DNA from: an uncultured Ectothiorhodospiraceae bacterium
GTDB taxonomy: Bacteria > Pseudomonadota > Gammaproteobacteria > UBA6429 > Thiohalophilaceae
Reading direction: 5' to 3'
Assembly (NCBI GenBank): GCA_947258695.1
Contig: CAMYJG010000025.1
Location: 1 to 34,207 of the forward strand
DNA: 34,207 nt
Below the pieces are notes generated by a model. The model saw only the letters and a list, made by a program, of their open reading frames with translations, was not told the origin of the DNA and made no database searches. The position numbers were made by a program, and so were the translations under genes. Shown piece after piece: positions 7,517 to 16,101 of this stretch (positions are counted from its first letter, which is position 1; each line of letters begins with the position of its first letter).

Positions 7517-7984
7517 CTACTGTTTGGATTGAAGATAATTCTCAATTCCAATTTTCTCAATCAAGCCTAGTTGTTTTTCAAGCCAATAGGCATGGTCTTC
7601 TTCTGTATCTGTTAACAGCTTTTCTAATATTTCTCTTGATTGATAATCCTGCTCTGTTTCACAAATGGCGATAGCTTCTTTTAGTGCAGCAACAACGGCA
7701 TACTCAAGCTCAAGATCATAATTTAACATGTCTGGTACATTACTACCGACTTTCAAGCCTTCACGTTGTGACAGATCGGGCGTCGCTTCAAGGAACAGCA
7801 TACGGCGAATCAGGGCATCCGCATGTTCCATTTCTTCTTCGGTTTCATGCTTGATACGCTCATAAAGTTCATTTAAACCCCAATCATCATACATACGTGA
7901 ATGAATGAAATATTGATCAATCGCGGTTAACTCGCCCGCCAAGAGTTTTTGTAATTGCGCGATGACTTTTGTATTACCTTTCAT
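7517..7984 (-). CDS. Bacterioferritin, catalytic ferroxidase subunit
   Basis: Bacterioferritins form 24-subunit cages that oxidise Fe(II) and store ferric mineral. This 155-residue subunit keeps the di-iron ferroxidase ligands: Glu18, Glu51 and His54 (EEEMEHAD), Glu94, and the Glu128-x-x-His131 pair in DTEEDH. Met52, the position of the heme ligand, is also present. The sequence resembles the Pseudomonas BfrA/FtnA type ([36 protein letters not shown]). It is the second gene of a two-gene unit, 11 bases after the non-catalytic partner, so the two are probably co-translated and co-assembled. It lies just after the split tRNA gene and is convergent with it. Confidence 0.93.
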   Translation of the reverse strand: MKGNTKVIAQLQKLLAGELTAIDQYFIHSRMYDDWGLNELYERIKHETEEEMEHADALIRRMLFLEATPDLSQREGLKVGSNVPDMLNYDLELEYAVVAALKEAIAICETEQDYQSREILEKLLTDTEEDHAYWLEKQLGLIEKIGIENYLQSKQ

Positions 7985-7995
7985 AGTTTCGCCCC

Positions 7996-8460
7996 CTACA
8001 TTCCAGATTGTAGATAATTTTGTATACCGAGCTTCTCAATTAAAGCAAGCTGGGTTTCACCCCAATCAACACGTTCTTCATTGTGCTCTAGAAGTTCTTC
8101 AAGGTGTTCACGGCTAATATAGTCGCCCGCTTGTTCACACTGGGCAATGGTTGCTTTCAAAGTGCCGTTGATGCGGTTTTCCATATCGAGATCATTTTTA
8201 ATTACTTCAGGGACATCTTCTCCAATCAGGAGTTTACCCAGGTCTTGTAAATTAGGCAGACCTTCAAGGAAGAGTATTCGCTTAACCAGGCGATCGGCTT
8301 CTTTCATGGCGTGAATAGAAGCATCGTAATCGCGTTTTTCCAGTGACTCGAAGCCCCAGTCACCCAGCATTCGGGCATGAAGAAAGTATTGGTTAATTGC
8401 AGTTAATGATTCTTTCAGTACCTGGTTAAAAGCTTGGTTGAGTTTGCTATCCCCTTTCAT
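7996..8460 (-). CDS. Bacterioferritin, heme-binding subunit lacking a ferroxidase centre
   Basis: This 154-residue subunit matches BfrB-type bacterioferritins along its length ([20 protein letters not shown]). Most ferroxidase ligands are replaced: position 18 is Ser, 51 is Ala, 54 is Glu, and the C-terminal Glu-x-x-His pair is Asn-x-x-Arg (HNEERVDW); only Glu94 remains. Met52, which ligates the inter-subunit heme, is kept (IHAMKEAD). It is therefore probably a non-oxidising subunit that carries heme and, with the neighbouring catalytic subunit, forms mixed cages and receives electrons from Bfd for iron release. Heteromeric bacterioferritins with split functions are known in other proteobacteria. 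A strong AGGAGGA (8470-8476) precedes the ATG. Confidence 0.92.
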   Translation of the reverse strand: MKGDSKLNQAFNQVLKESLTAINQYFLHARMLGDWGFESLEKRDYDASIHAMKEADRLVKRILFLEGLPNLQDLGKLLIGEDVPEVIKNDLDMENRINGTLKATIAQCEQAGDYISREHLEELLEHNEERVDWGETQLALIEKLGIQNYLQSGM

Positions 8461-8509
8461 TTTTATTCATCCTCCTGAAATATTTAATCAACCTATCATA
8501 GACCAAATA

Positions 8510-8540
8510 AATATAATTAAAACAGAATATTGAAGGTCAA
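8510..8540 (-). promoter_or_regulatory. Possible promoter of the bacterioferritin operon
   Basis: On the minus strand TTGACC (8535-8540) is followed after 19 bases by TATATT (8510-8515). The hexamers are good but the spacing is long. No Fur box overlaps it. Confidence 0.3.
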
Positions 8541-8582
8541 ATAAAAAAAGAAATGACTGAAAAATTACAGGACTTTATTTTT

Positions 8583-8795
8583 TTATGCAGAGGCAAATGA
8601 TTCAACAGCCAGTGAAGTTGGTATTAAAGTAGAGTTAGCCTTTTCACAAAGAATCTTTCGGGCACAATCAGAGCAACGACCACAACATGTAGCCACTTTT
8701 AATTCACGGGATAGATCTTCAACTGAGCTCGCGCCATTATCACGGGCTTTACGAATTTGTCGATCTGTAACTGCGTTGCAAACACATACGTACAT
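8583..8795 (-). CDS. bfd: Bacterioferritin-associated ferredoxin
   Basis: Bfd is a small [2Fe-2S] protein that passes electrons to the heme of bacterioferritin to release stored iron. The protein begins MYVCVCNAVTDRQIRKA and contains the four cluster cysteines in the BFD pattern: Cys-x-Cys near the N-terminus and CCGRCSDCA with Cys-x2-Cys further on. I chose the ATG at 8795 (70 residues). The longer frame starting at 8840 would add 15 residues (MIMIIVLIQNRWFFI) that are absent from relatives and would run into the Fur box. The 15-20 residue tail after the cluster is unremarkable. It lies upstream of the bacterioferritin pair on the same strand but has its own Fur-controlled promoter region. 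Confidence 0.93.
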   Translation of the reverse strand: MYVCVCNAVTDRQIRKARDNGASSVEDLSRELKVATCCGRCSDCARKILCEKANSTLIPTSLAVESFASA

Positions 8796-8819
8796 AATAA
8801 AAAACCATCTATTCTGAAT

Positions 8820-8838
8820 GAGAACTATTATCATTATC
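8820..8838 (-). promoter_or_regulatory. Fur box upstream of bfd
   Basis: On the minus strand GATAATGATAATAGTTCTC matches the classical 19-bp Fur consensus at 16 of 19 positions. It ends 25 bases before the bfd start codon. This implies repression of bfd when iron is plentiful. Confidence 0.8.
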
Positions 8839-9007
8839 ATTCAAATAGGCGATTTTGTCAAATTATGGAATCGCTTGGTCACAAAGCTTAATTAACCAGC
8901 ATAACTAAATTATTTACTTTTATATCAATCACTTATCGCCATAACCTTCCTTTACCTGTTCTTTATGCAGCTAGATACCTTGCTTACAAAAAGAAATATT
9001 GACTTTT

Positions 9008-9028
9008 AAATGATAATGATTATCATTT
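9008..9028 (+). promoter_or_regulatory. Fur box upstream of the DUF2325 gene
   Basis: The perfect palindrome AAATGATAA-TGA-TTATCATTT has 9-bp arms and contains a 15-of-19 match to the Fur consensus. It is 33 bases before the ATG at 9062. The rest of the divergent bfd/DUF2325 gap (8842-9007) shows no further clear site. Confidence 0.85.
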
Positions 9029-9061
9029 AGATTAATATCATAATGACAAAAAGGAAAAATT

Positions 9062-10327
9062 ATGTGTTCTAGCCAAGATGAAAGCACTAATGATGTTTTT
9101 GAAAAACCAAGGTGTGGGCATAGCCGTAAAAAACTCTGGCAACTTGAATCATCCTTGCATTGCAGCGTGATCGGTACCTGCCTCTCTATGGAAGAACTCA
9201 AGCAATTTCATCGAAAATTTAAACTTGATGCCGTCATAGCAAAGACGGAATACAGTCTACACCGTAATTTTGTGCATATTGCTAAAACAAATAGTTACCA
9301 AAGCAAACACATTCAAAAATATCTCGATAAAAAATATAGAACAAGCCTGCGTAAATTTACTAAAGTAAAAGCGGATAAAGCGGATAAAGAATTGCTAATT
9401 TTATGGGATGAGGCGGTCACTACGGGGGAAATCGCAGCCGCTTACTGGGCAGTCATTACTCATCCTAACATTTCCGAGTCTCTGGAAAATCATATTTATG
9501 GTGAAATACATATGTTGTCGCATATATCGGGTACCAGAGTTCGCCTTGATATGCAGCAACATCATCAACTACAACATCTGACTCAAACTCTTCAACAGCA
9601 ACTTGCTGAAACCAAATCAAATCTTACGGCGCAAATAAATGAAAAAAATAATTTAAACAAACAAATATCATCACAACAAAAGCAAACAGATTTGTATAAA
9701 GAAAAATATAATAAAATAAAAACACAGCTGGATATACTTCAAGACACTCAACATTTAAAGACATTAAAGCAGAAACTTGATGAGTATGAATCAAAATATA
9801 CTAAGCAACAGAAAAGACTGGAGCGAATGGAAGCCAATGTGGTGAAATGGAAAGACCTTGCGTTACAAAGCGGTGATCAATATATCGACTTAAAACAAGA
9901 ACATATACAACAAAAAGCTGAAATAAACATTCTTAAAACAACATTACAGGAATTATCTAATCAGCAAGCTACTAGCTGTTCTAAACAAAATGAGTGTCAA
10001 TTGAGCAGCAACCTGTGTGGCAGATGTATTTTATATGTCGGAGGACGCAGTCGGCAGTGCGCGCATTTTCGCACAGTCGTTGAACAGCAAAATGGGCAAT
10101 TTTTACATCATGATGGTGGCTTAAATGATGGCAGATTACGTTTAGGCACTTTACTACCACAAGTTGACGCTGTATTTTGCCCCCTGGACTGTGTTAGTCA
10201 TGAAGCAGCTTATAAGATTAAAAAGTATTGCAAAAAACATGATAAAAAACTTGTATGGTTGCCTCGTTCCAGTCTGGCTGCATTTATGCGGGGATTAACG
10301 GAAGTTAAAAATGAATCTCAGATATAA
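9062..10327 (+). CDS. DUF2325 protein with long coiled coil, Fur-controlled
   Basis: The 421-residue protein has three parts. The N-terminal region (about 15-165) has KPRCGHSRKKLWQLESSLHC and SVIGTCLSMEELKQFHRKF with conserved-looking Cys and His residues. A glutamine-rich coiled coil spans about 170-305. The C-terminal DUF2325 domain (about 318-413) has ILYVGGRSRQCAHFRTVVE, HHDGG and a cysteine in FCPLDCVSHEA. The biochemical function of DUF2325 is not known to me. The perfect Fur palindrome in front, and the neighbouring bfd and bacterioferritin genes, point to a role in the iron-starvation response. A Shine-Dalgarno-like AAAGGA precedes the ATG. The gene converges with the PhnD-like gene; no strong terminator is visible between them. 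Confidence 0.88.
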   Translation: MCSSQDESTNDVFEKPRCGHSRKKLWQLESSLHCSVIGTCLSMEELKQFHRKFKLDAVIAKTEYSLHRNFVHIAKTNSYQSKHIQKYLDKKYRTSLRKFTKVKADKADKELLILWDEAVTTGEIAAAYWAVITHPNISESLENHIYGEIHMLSHISGTRVRLDMQQHHQLQHLTQTLQQQLAETKSNLTAQINEKNNLNKQISSQQKQTDLYKEKYNKIKTQLDILQDTQHLKTLKQKLDEYESKYTKQQKRLERMEANVVKWKDLALQSGDQYIDLKQEHIQQKAEINILKTTLQELSNQQATSCSKQNECQLSSNLCGRCILYVGGRSRQCAHFRTVVEQQNGQFLHHDGGLNDGRLRLGTLLPQVDAVFCPLDCVSHEAAYKIKKYCKKHDKKLVWLPRSSLAAFMRGLTEVKNESQI

Positions 10328-10376
10328 TAATCATTTATCATATTGAAGAATGACTGATATATTTAACACTATTATT

Positions 10377-11213
10377 TTACCAGCCAAAAATTACACCTTC
10401 CAGCAAGTTGTTATAGCCAGCATATTCTTTTGATTCTACAGGGATAAAACTTTTTGCCTTACCACCAAAGCGCTTTAACAAGTTTTTAGTTGAAGGAATG
10501 CCATTGCCAACTGTTAAAGATTTTTTTATTCGTAATTTCAACTCTGGACTCACGCGTTTGCTAACCGAGACGCCCTGGTTAGGCATGGCCTTACTCATAA
10601 ATAATGTTTTGACTGATTGCTGTTGCGCTTTCTTCAATTTTTTCTGATGGAAGGCGGTACGAAGAACAGCTGCATCACATTTATTTTTATCGGTGACTGC
10701 CAGGCTTTTAAACACCTTACCCATGCCACCTTTAATACCCTTGATAACCGGCTGCCGAACAGGATTTCTATAATAATCCAGCACGGACAAGGTAGATAAA
10801 TTCGGCGGTGAAATCCCACAAATATTTTTTCCGATTAAATCATTTGGGTTTGATAATTTATTATTATCTTTATCCGCAACAAGCATAAATTGTAGTTTAC
10901 CAGGTAATTTTAATAATGCCTCATGCCCCAGATGTTGTTCTCTCCAGGCAATAAAGTGTGGTCCATCGAACACAATATCATATTTGTCGTTACGCATTTC
11001 TCGCTGGTATCTCATCCAGTTTTCAGGATGTTTATACGTCACTTTCACACCGAGTAATTTTGTTAAGTGTGCGGCAACAGGACCATATATTTTCATCCCT
11101 GCTTCTGCAGTTTCACGAGGTGGTGCTGATAAAATTAACTCTTTTGCAAACGACGTTGAATAAACACTGCTTAATAACACCAGTAACAAAGTATAAGCTT
11201 TAAGATTTTTCAT
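10377..11213 (-). CDS. PhnD-like periplasmic substrate-binding protein (orphan)
   Basis: The 278-residue protein has a signal peptide (KAYTLLLVLLSSVYSTSFA, cleavage before KELILSAPP). It has the fold signature of phosphate/phosphonate-type ABC binding proteins (PhnD family, transferrin-like fold): LSAPPRETAEAGMKIYGPVA, YDIVFDGPHFIAWRE, LIGKNICGISPPN. It would bind a small ligand in the periplasm. No permease or ATPase gene is adjacent, so it may act as a sensor partner or with a transporter encoded elsewhere. The ligand cannot be read from sequence; oxyanions are only the family default. Its position next to Fur-controlled genes makes a metal-linked role possible but unproven. Confidence 0.82.
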   Translation of the reverse strand: MKNLKAYTLLLVLLSSVYSTSFAKELILSAPPRETAEAGMKIYGPVAAHLTKLLGVKVTYKHPENWMRYQREMRNDKYDIVFDGPHFIAWREQHLGHEALLKLPGKLQFMLVADKDNNKLSNPNDLIGKNICGISPPNLSTLSVLDYYRNPVRQPVIKGIKGGMGKVFKSLAVTDKNKCDAAVLRTAFHQKKLKKAQQQSVKTLFMSKAMPNQGVSVSKRVSPELKLRIKKSLTVGNGIPSTKNLLKRFGGKAKSFIPVESKEYAGYNNLLEGVIFGW

Positions 11214-11242
11214 TATTTATCCCCCTTGCTTCGAAATATCCA

Positions 11243-11256
11243 GGAACCCCGGTTCC
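11243..11256. promoter_or_regulatory. Short perfect palindrome upstream of the PhnD-like gene
   Basis: GGAACC-CC-GGTTCC lies 30 bases upstream of the minus-strand start at 11213 in a 272-base divergent gap. It could be an operator. The remainder of the gap is AT-rich with nothing else I can support. Confidence 0.25.
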
Positions 11257-11485
11257 GGCAACGTATTTCAAAGTTTAATTTTGAAAATAAAGGATAGAAC
11301 AATATCGCTGTATGCTAGATTTAAAACCGATTATAGATGTGGCAACTTACAATTTACTGTATTCTGCAATATAAAATTATGCATAATGCAGTATTATTTA
11401 ATAATATTACACTTTATTACTTTGTTAACGCTGGCTGAATGTCCGTTTTCAACATAAACTTTTAAGAAAAGAAGGAATTAATGTT

Positions 11486-13186
11486 GTGACATTACCTGTT
11501 TTAAATCTGCCACTACTCAACCCCAAGCGTCCTAAACCTTATATTAAAGTGAAACAATTTCGCCGGTGGCTAATCGGTCTACCGGTTGGGGATCCACAAA
11601 AATCATCACAAATTGTATTGCAACAACTCAAAATTCTGAATCAGTCTCGCTATCCCTATTCTGAACGCAGTCAATTACTCGATGCCTTGCGTGCAAATAT
11701 CAGGCAATTACTCCTTTCATTAAAACAACCATTGCTGCGAGCCCAGCTACCATTGTCAGACGAACACAAGATCACCGCACAGCTAATACAAAATTTACTT
11801 GTTGAAATGGCATATGGTTATAAATTAATCGCTAATGATTTAATGGAAAAAAATTCACGAAAAGAAAACGATCAGCTTTTATTACGCGAAGCCATCTATT
11901 TAAGCATCCAGTACCTAGCTCGAAGTGTTGTTGAAAGTTACCTTGTTTATGCATCACCACAGTACGATGTTTGGCGTGAATTACACCAACTCTATCGTTA
12001 TGCTGAAGATGAACATATTCAAAATGAACCGATTGACGATCCATATCCTGACTATGCTTTACCCATCCAGTATACGATTGATTTAGCCTATAAACGCATC
12101 GTTTTATTGTCACTATCCGCCCCATATCATTTAATGCAAAACGAAGCGGAAGATATCTATTACCTTGTTTCTGCATGGACCTCGGTTTGCGAAATCGCTG
12201 AATTAGAAAAAAAGCATATCTCAGATCAATATGGTGTTGATTTTGCGACCGATATGTCACCGCGTTTTATCCCAGATAATCTTGAATGGGAACCGGTTGA
12301 TGGCAGAGTCATTGATATCAGCGAAGTCAAAGCGCGCCTGAATAATCACACTGCAAAAATTCTTCGCTATAACGTCGATAGTGAAGATTTTCTTGACGAA
12401 GAAACGCCTAATTCACTTAAAGAACGTCAGCAACGGGACATGTTGCTTCGCTTAACCGATGCATGGAATAGTAGTTTTGTTCGTGCAACAGATCGCGAAG
12501 ACCGAGGGGCAAAATTACGCATAGCATTAGGCTTAAATGCCTGTCATTTTTATTGCTCCAATAAAGCCGCGTTTACTCCCGAGATGGATGAATTGCGTCT
12601 TATCTCATCAAATGAAAATAAACAAACAACGGTTTTTGCCAATATATACCGGGATGCGTTACACAAAGATCGCTTACATGAAAATAGTGCTTACCCAATC
12701 AGTCCCTGGCAACAACATAATATAAGTAATACCGGTCTTGCTATCAGCTGTGATGATAATTGTAATGACATGAATATAAAAGTAGGTGAAGTTGTCAGCT
12801 ACTTATTTGAAAGTAAAACTGGACTACGTTGGAAAATCGGTATAATTCGCTGGCTGCATATAAACGAGGACAGTAGTATTGACATGGGTATAATGAGTCT
12901 GTCTCATAGCGCAGTTCCCATTGCAGTCAAAGCAGTGGATGGTCTAGGTAAAGGCACTGATTATTTCCGTAGTTTATTGGTGCCCAAGCAGGTTTCAATT
13001 AGTCAGTTACGAAGTCTGATCGTTCCGGCTATGCTTTATGATATTGGCACCGTGCTTTCAGTCAATATGAAAACAAAAATATTTTATATAAAATTAAGCA
13101 AACTTATTATATCCAGTGGAAATGTTGCTATGTTTGAATTTGAAATATTAAAAAATCCACCGGTAGATTTTTCTAAATCTATTTAA
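11486..13186 (+). CDS. Large uncharacterised protein with C-terminal PilZ-like domain
   Basis: This is a 566-residue soluble-looking protein with no signal peptide. About 380 residues are helical and of unknown function (IVLQQLKILNQSRYPYSERS, MAYGYKLIANDLME). Asn412-x-Ser414-x-x-Gly417 (NISNTGLAIS) then matches the second motif of PilZ domains, and is followed by a beta-rich stretch (VGEVVSYL, RWKIGIIRWLHI, SIDMGIMSLS). The other PilZ motif, RxxxR, is not clearly present, so c-di-GMP binding is uncertain. The start is GTG 11486, with GAAGGA 9 bases upstream; the nearby ATG 11481 runs into a stop at once. The 3' end overlaps the convergent DUF255 gene by 8 bases. The diguanylate cyclase at 21190 shows that c-di-GMP is probably made by this organism. 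Confidence 0.7.
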   Translation: MTLPVLNLPLLNPKRPKPYIKVKQFRRWLIGLPVGDPQKSSQIVLQQLKILNQSRYPYSERSQLLDALRANIRQLLLSLKQPLLRAQLPLSDEHKITAQLIQNLLVEMAYGYKLIANDLMEKNSRKENDQLLLREAIYLSIQYLARSVVESYLVYASPQYDVWRELHQLYRYAEDEHIQNEPIDDPYPDYALPIQYTIDLAYKRIVLLSLSAPYHLMQNEAEDIYYLVSAWTSVCEIAELEKKHISDQYGVDFATDMSPRFIPDNLEWEPVDGRVIDISEVKARLNNHTAKILRYNVDSEDFLDEETPNSLKERQQRDMLLRLTDAWNSSFVRATDREDRGAKLRIALGLNACHFYCSNKAAFTPEMDELRLISSNENKQTTVFANIYRDALHKDRLHENSAYPISPWQQHNISNTGLAISCDDNCNDMNIKVGEVVSYLFESKTGLRWKIGIIRWLHINEDSSIDMGIMSLSHSAVPIAVKAVDGLGKGTDYFRSLLVPKQVSISQLRSLIVPAMLYDIGTVLSVNMKTKIFYIKLSKLIISSGNVAMFEFEILKNPPVDFSKSI

Positions 13187-15020
13187 TACTGTTTTGATAT
13201 ACAAGCAAACCATTAATTTGTGATGAATACCAGAAAGGCTCACTAACTATATCCAGGTGCCCAACATTCAGTGCAGCTAATGATTTTTTCTTAAGCCTGG
13301 TATCTTTAGTTTTATTGGCATGTTTAAGTGATACATCTATTAATAGCGAGGATGCAGAAGGCAATACACCATCAGCAATAACAGCTTCTCCTTCCCGATA
13401 TTTGAGTAAACTATTTTCTGTTAATAACCATCCCTGTTTACTATAAAATCGAGTCCAGCCCTGAGAAATAATATCATTTAACCACTGCCGGTCAGTTTTA
13501 TTTTCAGAATACTCGAGCCAGTCCGTTAGTGCCTGAGCAACATAAGCATAATCTTCTAACTCACCTTCACCAAGTACCTTATCTCCTTTAACCGCTCTGA
13601 GTAATTTATTTTTCTGCCATAAATTATTATAAATATAATTTTTAATATTTTTAGCCGCATTTGCATATCGCTCGCTATTATATTGTTTTGCGGCTTTTGC
13701 AAACGCGGATAAAGTAAGTCCATTCCAGGCAGCAAGCAACTTATCATCACGAGGAACATGACGTGTATTTCGCACTTCAAGCATTTTTCTTTTAGCCGAA
13801 GTAAAGTACTTTTCTGCTTTAGAGTTAGAAATTTTTAATAACTTTGCTGCTTCATCCAGCGTCATCGCTTCGACTAAATGTTGTCCACCATCAAGATCAT
13901 CCGGCCCTTGCAGCTGCCATATTACTTCTAGCAAGGCCATTTCATCTTTATGCAAAACTTTTTTGAGTTCCTCCAGTTGCCAAAGATAATATCCACCTTC
14001 AACATTCTTATCATCAACCGCAGAAAGACTGGCAATATATGCACCCTGCTCAGAACGGAAAGTGGTAATGAGGAAATCTAGCGTCTGCCTGGCGATAGTG
14101 TCAAATTGCTTAACGCTAAATATTCTTGCTGCATCAATATACAATGAAGCCAATAGTGCATTGTCATATAACATTTTCTCAAAATGTGGAACTTGCCAGT
14201 TTGGGTCGACGGTATATCTGAAAAAGCCACCTCCAAGTTGATCATTTAAACCTTGAGTTGCCATTTTTGTGAGCGTAAGCAATATGAAGTCTTTAAGTTC
14301 TTCGTCAGGTTTATTTTCATACGCCGTTAATAAGGTCGTTAGTTGAGGAACGGAAGGAAACTTATTTTGTTGACCAAATCCGCCTGCCATATCGTCTGAC
14401 ATTGTTTTTGCCTGGCTAATAAATCGGTTTATATACTCCTGGCCAATCCCAGCTGCGATTTTATCTGTTGGAAATAACTCTGCCGTAGCCAGCTCATCGC
14501 TCGCACTAACTGCAATATCATTAAGTTGTTTTTTTTCTTCTTTCCAACGTTTTGTTATTTTTTCTAAAATCGAAATAAAATTATTTTTCGGCACATAAGT
14601 CATGCCAACCAATGGATAACCGCCAGGTGTAATAAACACATTAAGTGGCCAACCGGCTTGCCCCTGGGTACGCTCAACAAAATCAATTAATCGGCTATCT
14701 AACGCGGCATTAATTTCCCGATCGACTTTTACCGGAATAAAATGCGAGTTTAAAATTTTAGCAACATCGATGCTTTTAAAGCTCTCACGTTGCATGACAT
14801 GACACCAATGACAGGAAAAATAACCACTGGAAACAAAAATTAATTTTCCTTCTTTTTTAGCCCTGCTCACGGTTTTCTTATTCCATTCCTGCCAGGCGAT
14901 GGGATCATTGCCATGCATGGCAAGGTAAGGCGAGGCATGTTGCTGCAACTGGTTATCCAGCTTTGATGCTTGCACAGTGAAAGTCGCAATAAAAGCCAGT
15001 AATACTAAAAACGTTTTCAA
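13179..15020 (-). CDS. Exported DUF255 thioredoxin-fold protein (YyaL/SPATA20-like)
   Basis: This is a long DUF255 protein: an N-terminal thioredoxin-like domain followed by an (alpha/alpha)6 barrel-like region (MLYDNALLASLYIDAARIF, LLAAWNGLTLSAFAKAAKQY). I chose TTG 15020 as start: GAGGAAGAA (15024-15032) is an excellent ribosome binding site and the product then begins with a clean signal peptide (MKTFLVLLAFIATFTVQA). The ATG at 15068 would add 16 unlikely residues. In the 613-residue form the redox pair is Cys70-His-Trp-Cys73 (SCHWCHVM) and the protein has the hallmark start HASPYLAMHGNDPIAWQEW. Most relatives are cytosolic; a signal peptide suggests periplasmic action here. The substrate is unknown. 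Confidence 0.87.
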   Translation of the reverse strand: MKTFLVLLAFIATFTVQASKLDNQLQQHASPYLAMHGNDPIAWQEWNKKTVSRAKKEGKLIFVSSGYFSCHWCHVMQRESFKSIDVAKILNSHFIPVKVDREINAALDSRLIDFVERTQGQAGWPLNVFITPGGYPLVGMTYVPKNNFISILEKITKRWKEEKKQLNDIAVSASDELATAELFPTDKIAAGIGQEYINRFISQAKTMSDDMAGGFGQQNKFPSVPQLTTLLTAYENKPDEELKDFILLTLTKMATQGLNDQLGGGFFRYTVDPNWQVPHFEKMLYDNALLASLYIDAARIFSVKQFDTIARQTLDFLITTFRSEQGAYIASLSAVDDKNVEGGYYLWQLEELKKVLHKDEMALLEVIWQLQGPDDLDGGQHLVEAMTLDEAAKLLKISNSKAEKYFTSAKRKMLEVRNTRHVPRDDKLLAAWNGLTLSAFAKAAKQYNSERYANAAKNIKNYIYNNLWQKNKLLRAVKGDKVLGEGELEDYAYVAQALTDWLEYSENKTDRQWLNDIISQGWTRFYSKQGWLLTENSLLKYREGEAVIADGVLPSASSLLIDVSLKHANKTKDTRLKKKSLAALNVGHLDIVSEPFWYSSQINGLLVYQNSIK

Positions 15021-15196
15021 TATTTCTTCCTCATTATTAAACACCGTCACACTACTTAAAACAGACAAAAATACCTCGACAAAAGTTCAATGAGACTATA
15101 TTAAAAAACTATTATTAATTTTCTGGTATACGACAAGATTTGCATGTGATCGCAGACAGACGTTTGAAAAAGCGATTTACAAGCTGAGATTTTTAA

Positions 15197-16066
15197 TTAT
15201 GATTTAGCTGAATCAGAATCGTCTGATTCGATAAGTTTTTCTTCTTCAGCTATTGCACGTTCAAACTCATCATCAAGTTCCTGCTCTTGCTGGGCTTCTC
15301 TTTCTTTATCTAAACGGGCTTTTTTGCTGTTTAAAATACGGGAAAAGATTAATCCGAATTCAAATAACACCCACATAGGAACTGCTAATAGCATTTGCGA
15401 AACAACATCTGGCGGGGTCAGCAACATGCCAACAATAAAGGCGACCACAATAATATAGGGGCGCTTCTGAGCAAGCTTTTCAGCTGTGGTCATGCCAGTA
15501 GAAATGACAATGATGGTTGCTATCGGTACTTCAAAGGCCATACCAAAGGCAAAAAACATCTTTAACACAAAATCAAGATACTTGGTGATATCTGTCATCA
15601 TGGTTACGCCTTCTAATGCTATCCCGGTAAAGAAAGAAAACATCAGCGGAAATACGACAAAATAAGCAAACACCATTCCTAAGTAAAATAAAATAATGCT
15701 TGAGAAAAGCAAGGGGAAAGCAAGATTCTTCTCATGCTTATATAAACCCGGCGCAACAAACGCCCATAGTTGATACAAGATAAATGGCATACCAATAAAA
15801 ATCGCTGCCATCATGGAAAGTTTAAACGGTGTTAAAAAGGGGGAGGCTACTTCGGTAGCTATCATGCTACTGCCGGTTGGCAAATGGATTAACAAAGGTT
15901 CAGCTAAAAGAGTATAAAGCTCGTTGGAAAAAGTAAACAACGCTAAAAAGATAACTAAGACAACAAGAACTGCACGCAATAAGCGATCACGCAATTCAAC
16001 AAGGTGTGACATGAAAGGGGCTTCAGGTTCAGCGGCCTTGTCAGTTTTATTATTTTTCTCAGCCAT
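15197..16066 (-). CDS. tatC: Twin-arginine translocase subunit TatC
   Basis: TatC is the six-helix receptor of the Tat pathway, which exports folded proteins carrying twin-arginine signals. The 289-residue protein has the N-terminal signature MSHLVELRDRLLRA, whose Glu contacts the signal peptide, six hydrophobic segments, and FAFGMAFEVPI. The C-terminal 45 residues are an unusually long acidic tail (DKEREAQQEQELDDEFERAI). It is the last gene of the his-tat run, 35 bases after tatB. Confidence 0.97.
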   Translation of the reverse strand: MAEKNNKTDKAAEPEAPFMSHLVELRDRLLRAVLVVLVIFLALFTFSNELYTLLAEPLLIHLPTGSSMIATEVASPFLTPFKLSMMAAIFIGMPFILYQLWAFVAPGLYKHEKNLAFPLLFSSIILFYLGMVFAYFVVFPLMFSFFTGIALEGVTMMTDITKYLDFVLKMFFAFGMAFEVPIATIIVISTGMTTAEKLAQKRPYIIVVAFIVGMLLTPPDVVSQMLLAVPMWVLFEFGLIFSRILNSKKARLDKEREAQQEQELDDEFERAIAEEEKLIESDDSDSAKS

Positions 16067-16101
16067 TACGTTTTTTAGTTATCTGATGGAAATCTCTTAA
16101 A

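Noticed and set aside
8796-8840. Longer Bfd starting at 8840
   Set aside because: The extension overlaps the Fur box and is hydrophobic and unlike Bfd proteins, which begin MYVCxC.
8971-9201. Minus-strand 76-codon frame over the Fur box and DUF2325 start
   Set aside because: It is antisense to a well-supported gene and its own regulatory site, and shows no recognisable protein features.
11832-12260. Minus-strand 142-codon frame inside the PilZ-like gene
   Set aside because: It is an antisense shadow of a gene with consistent coding character and no homology that I recognise.
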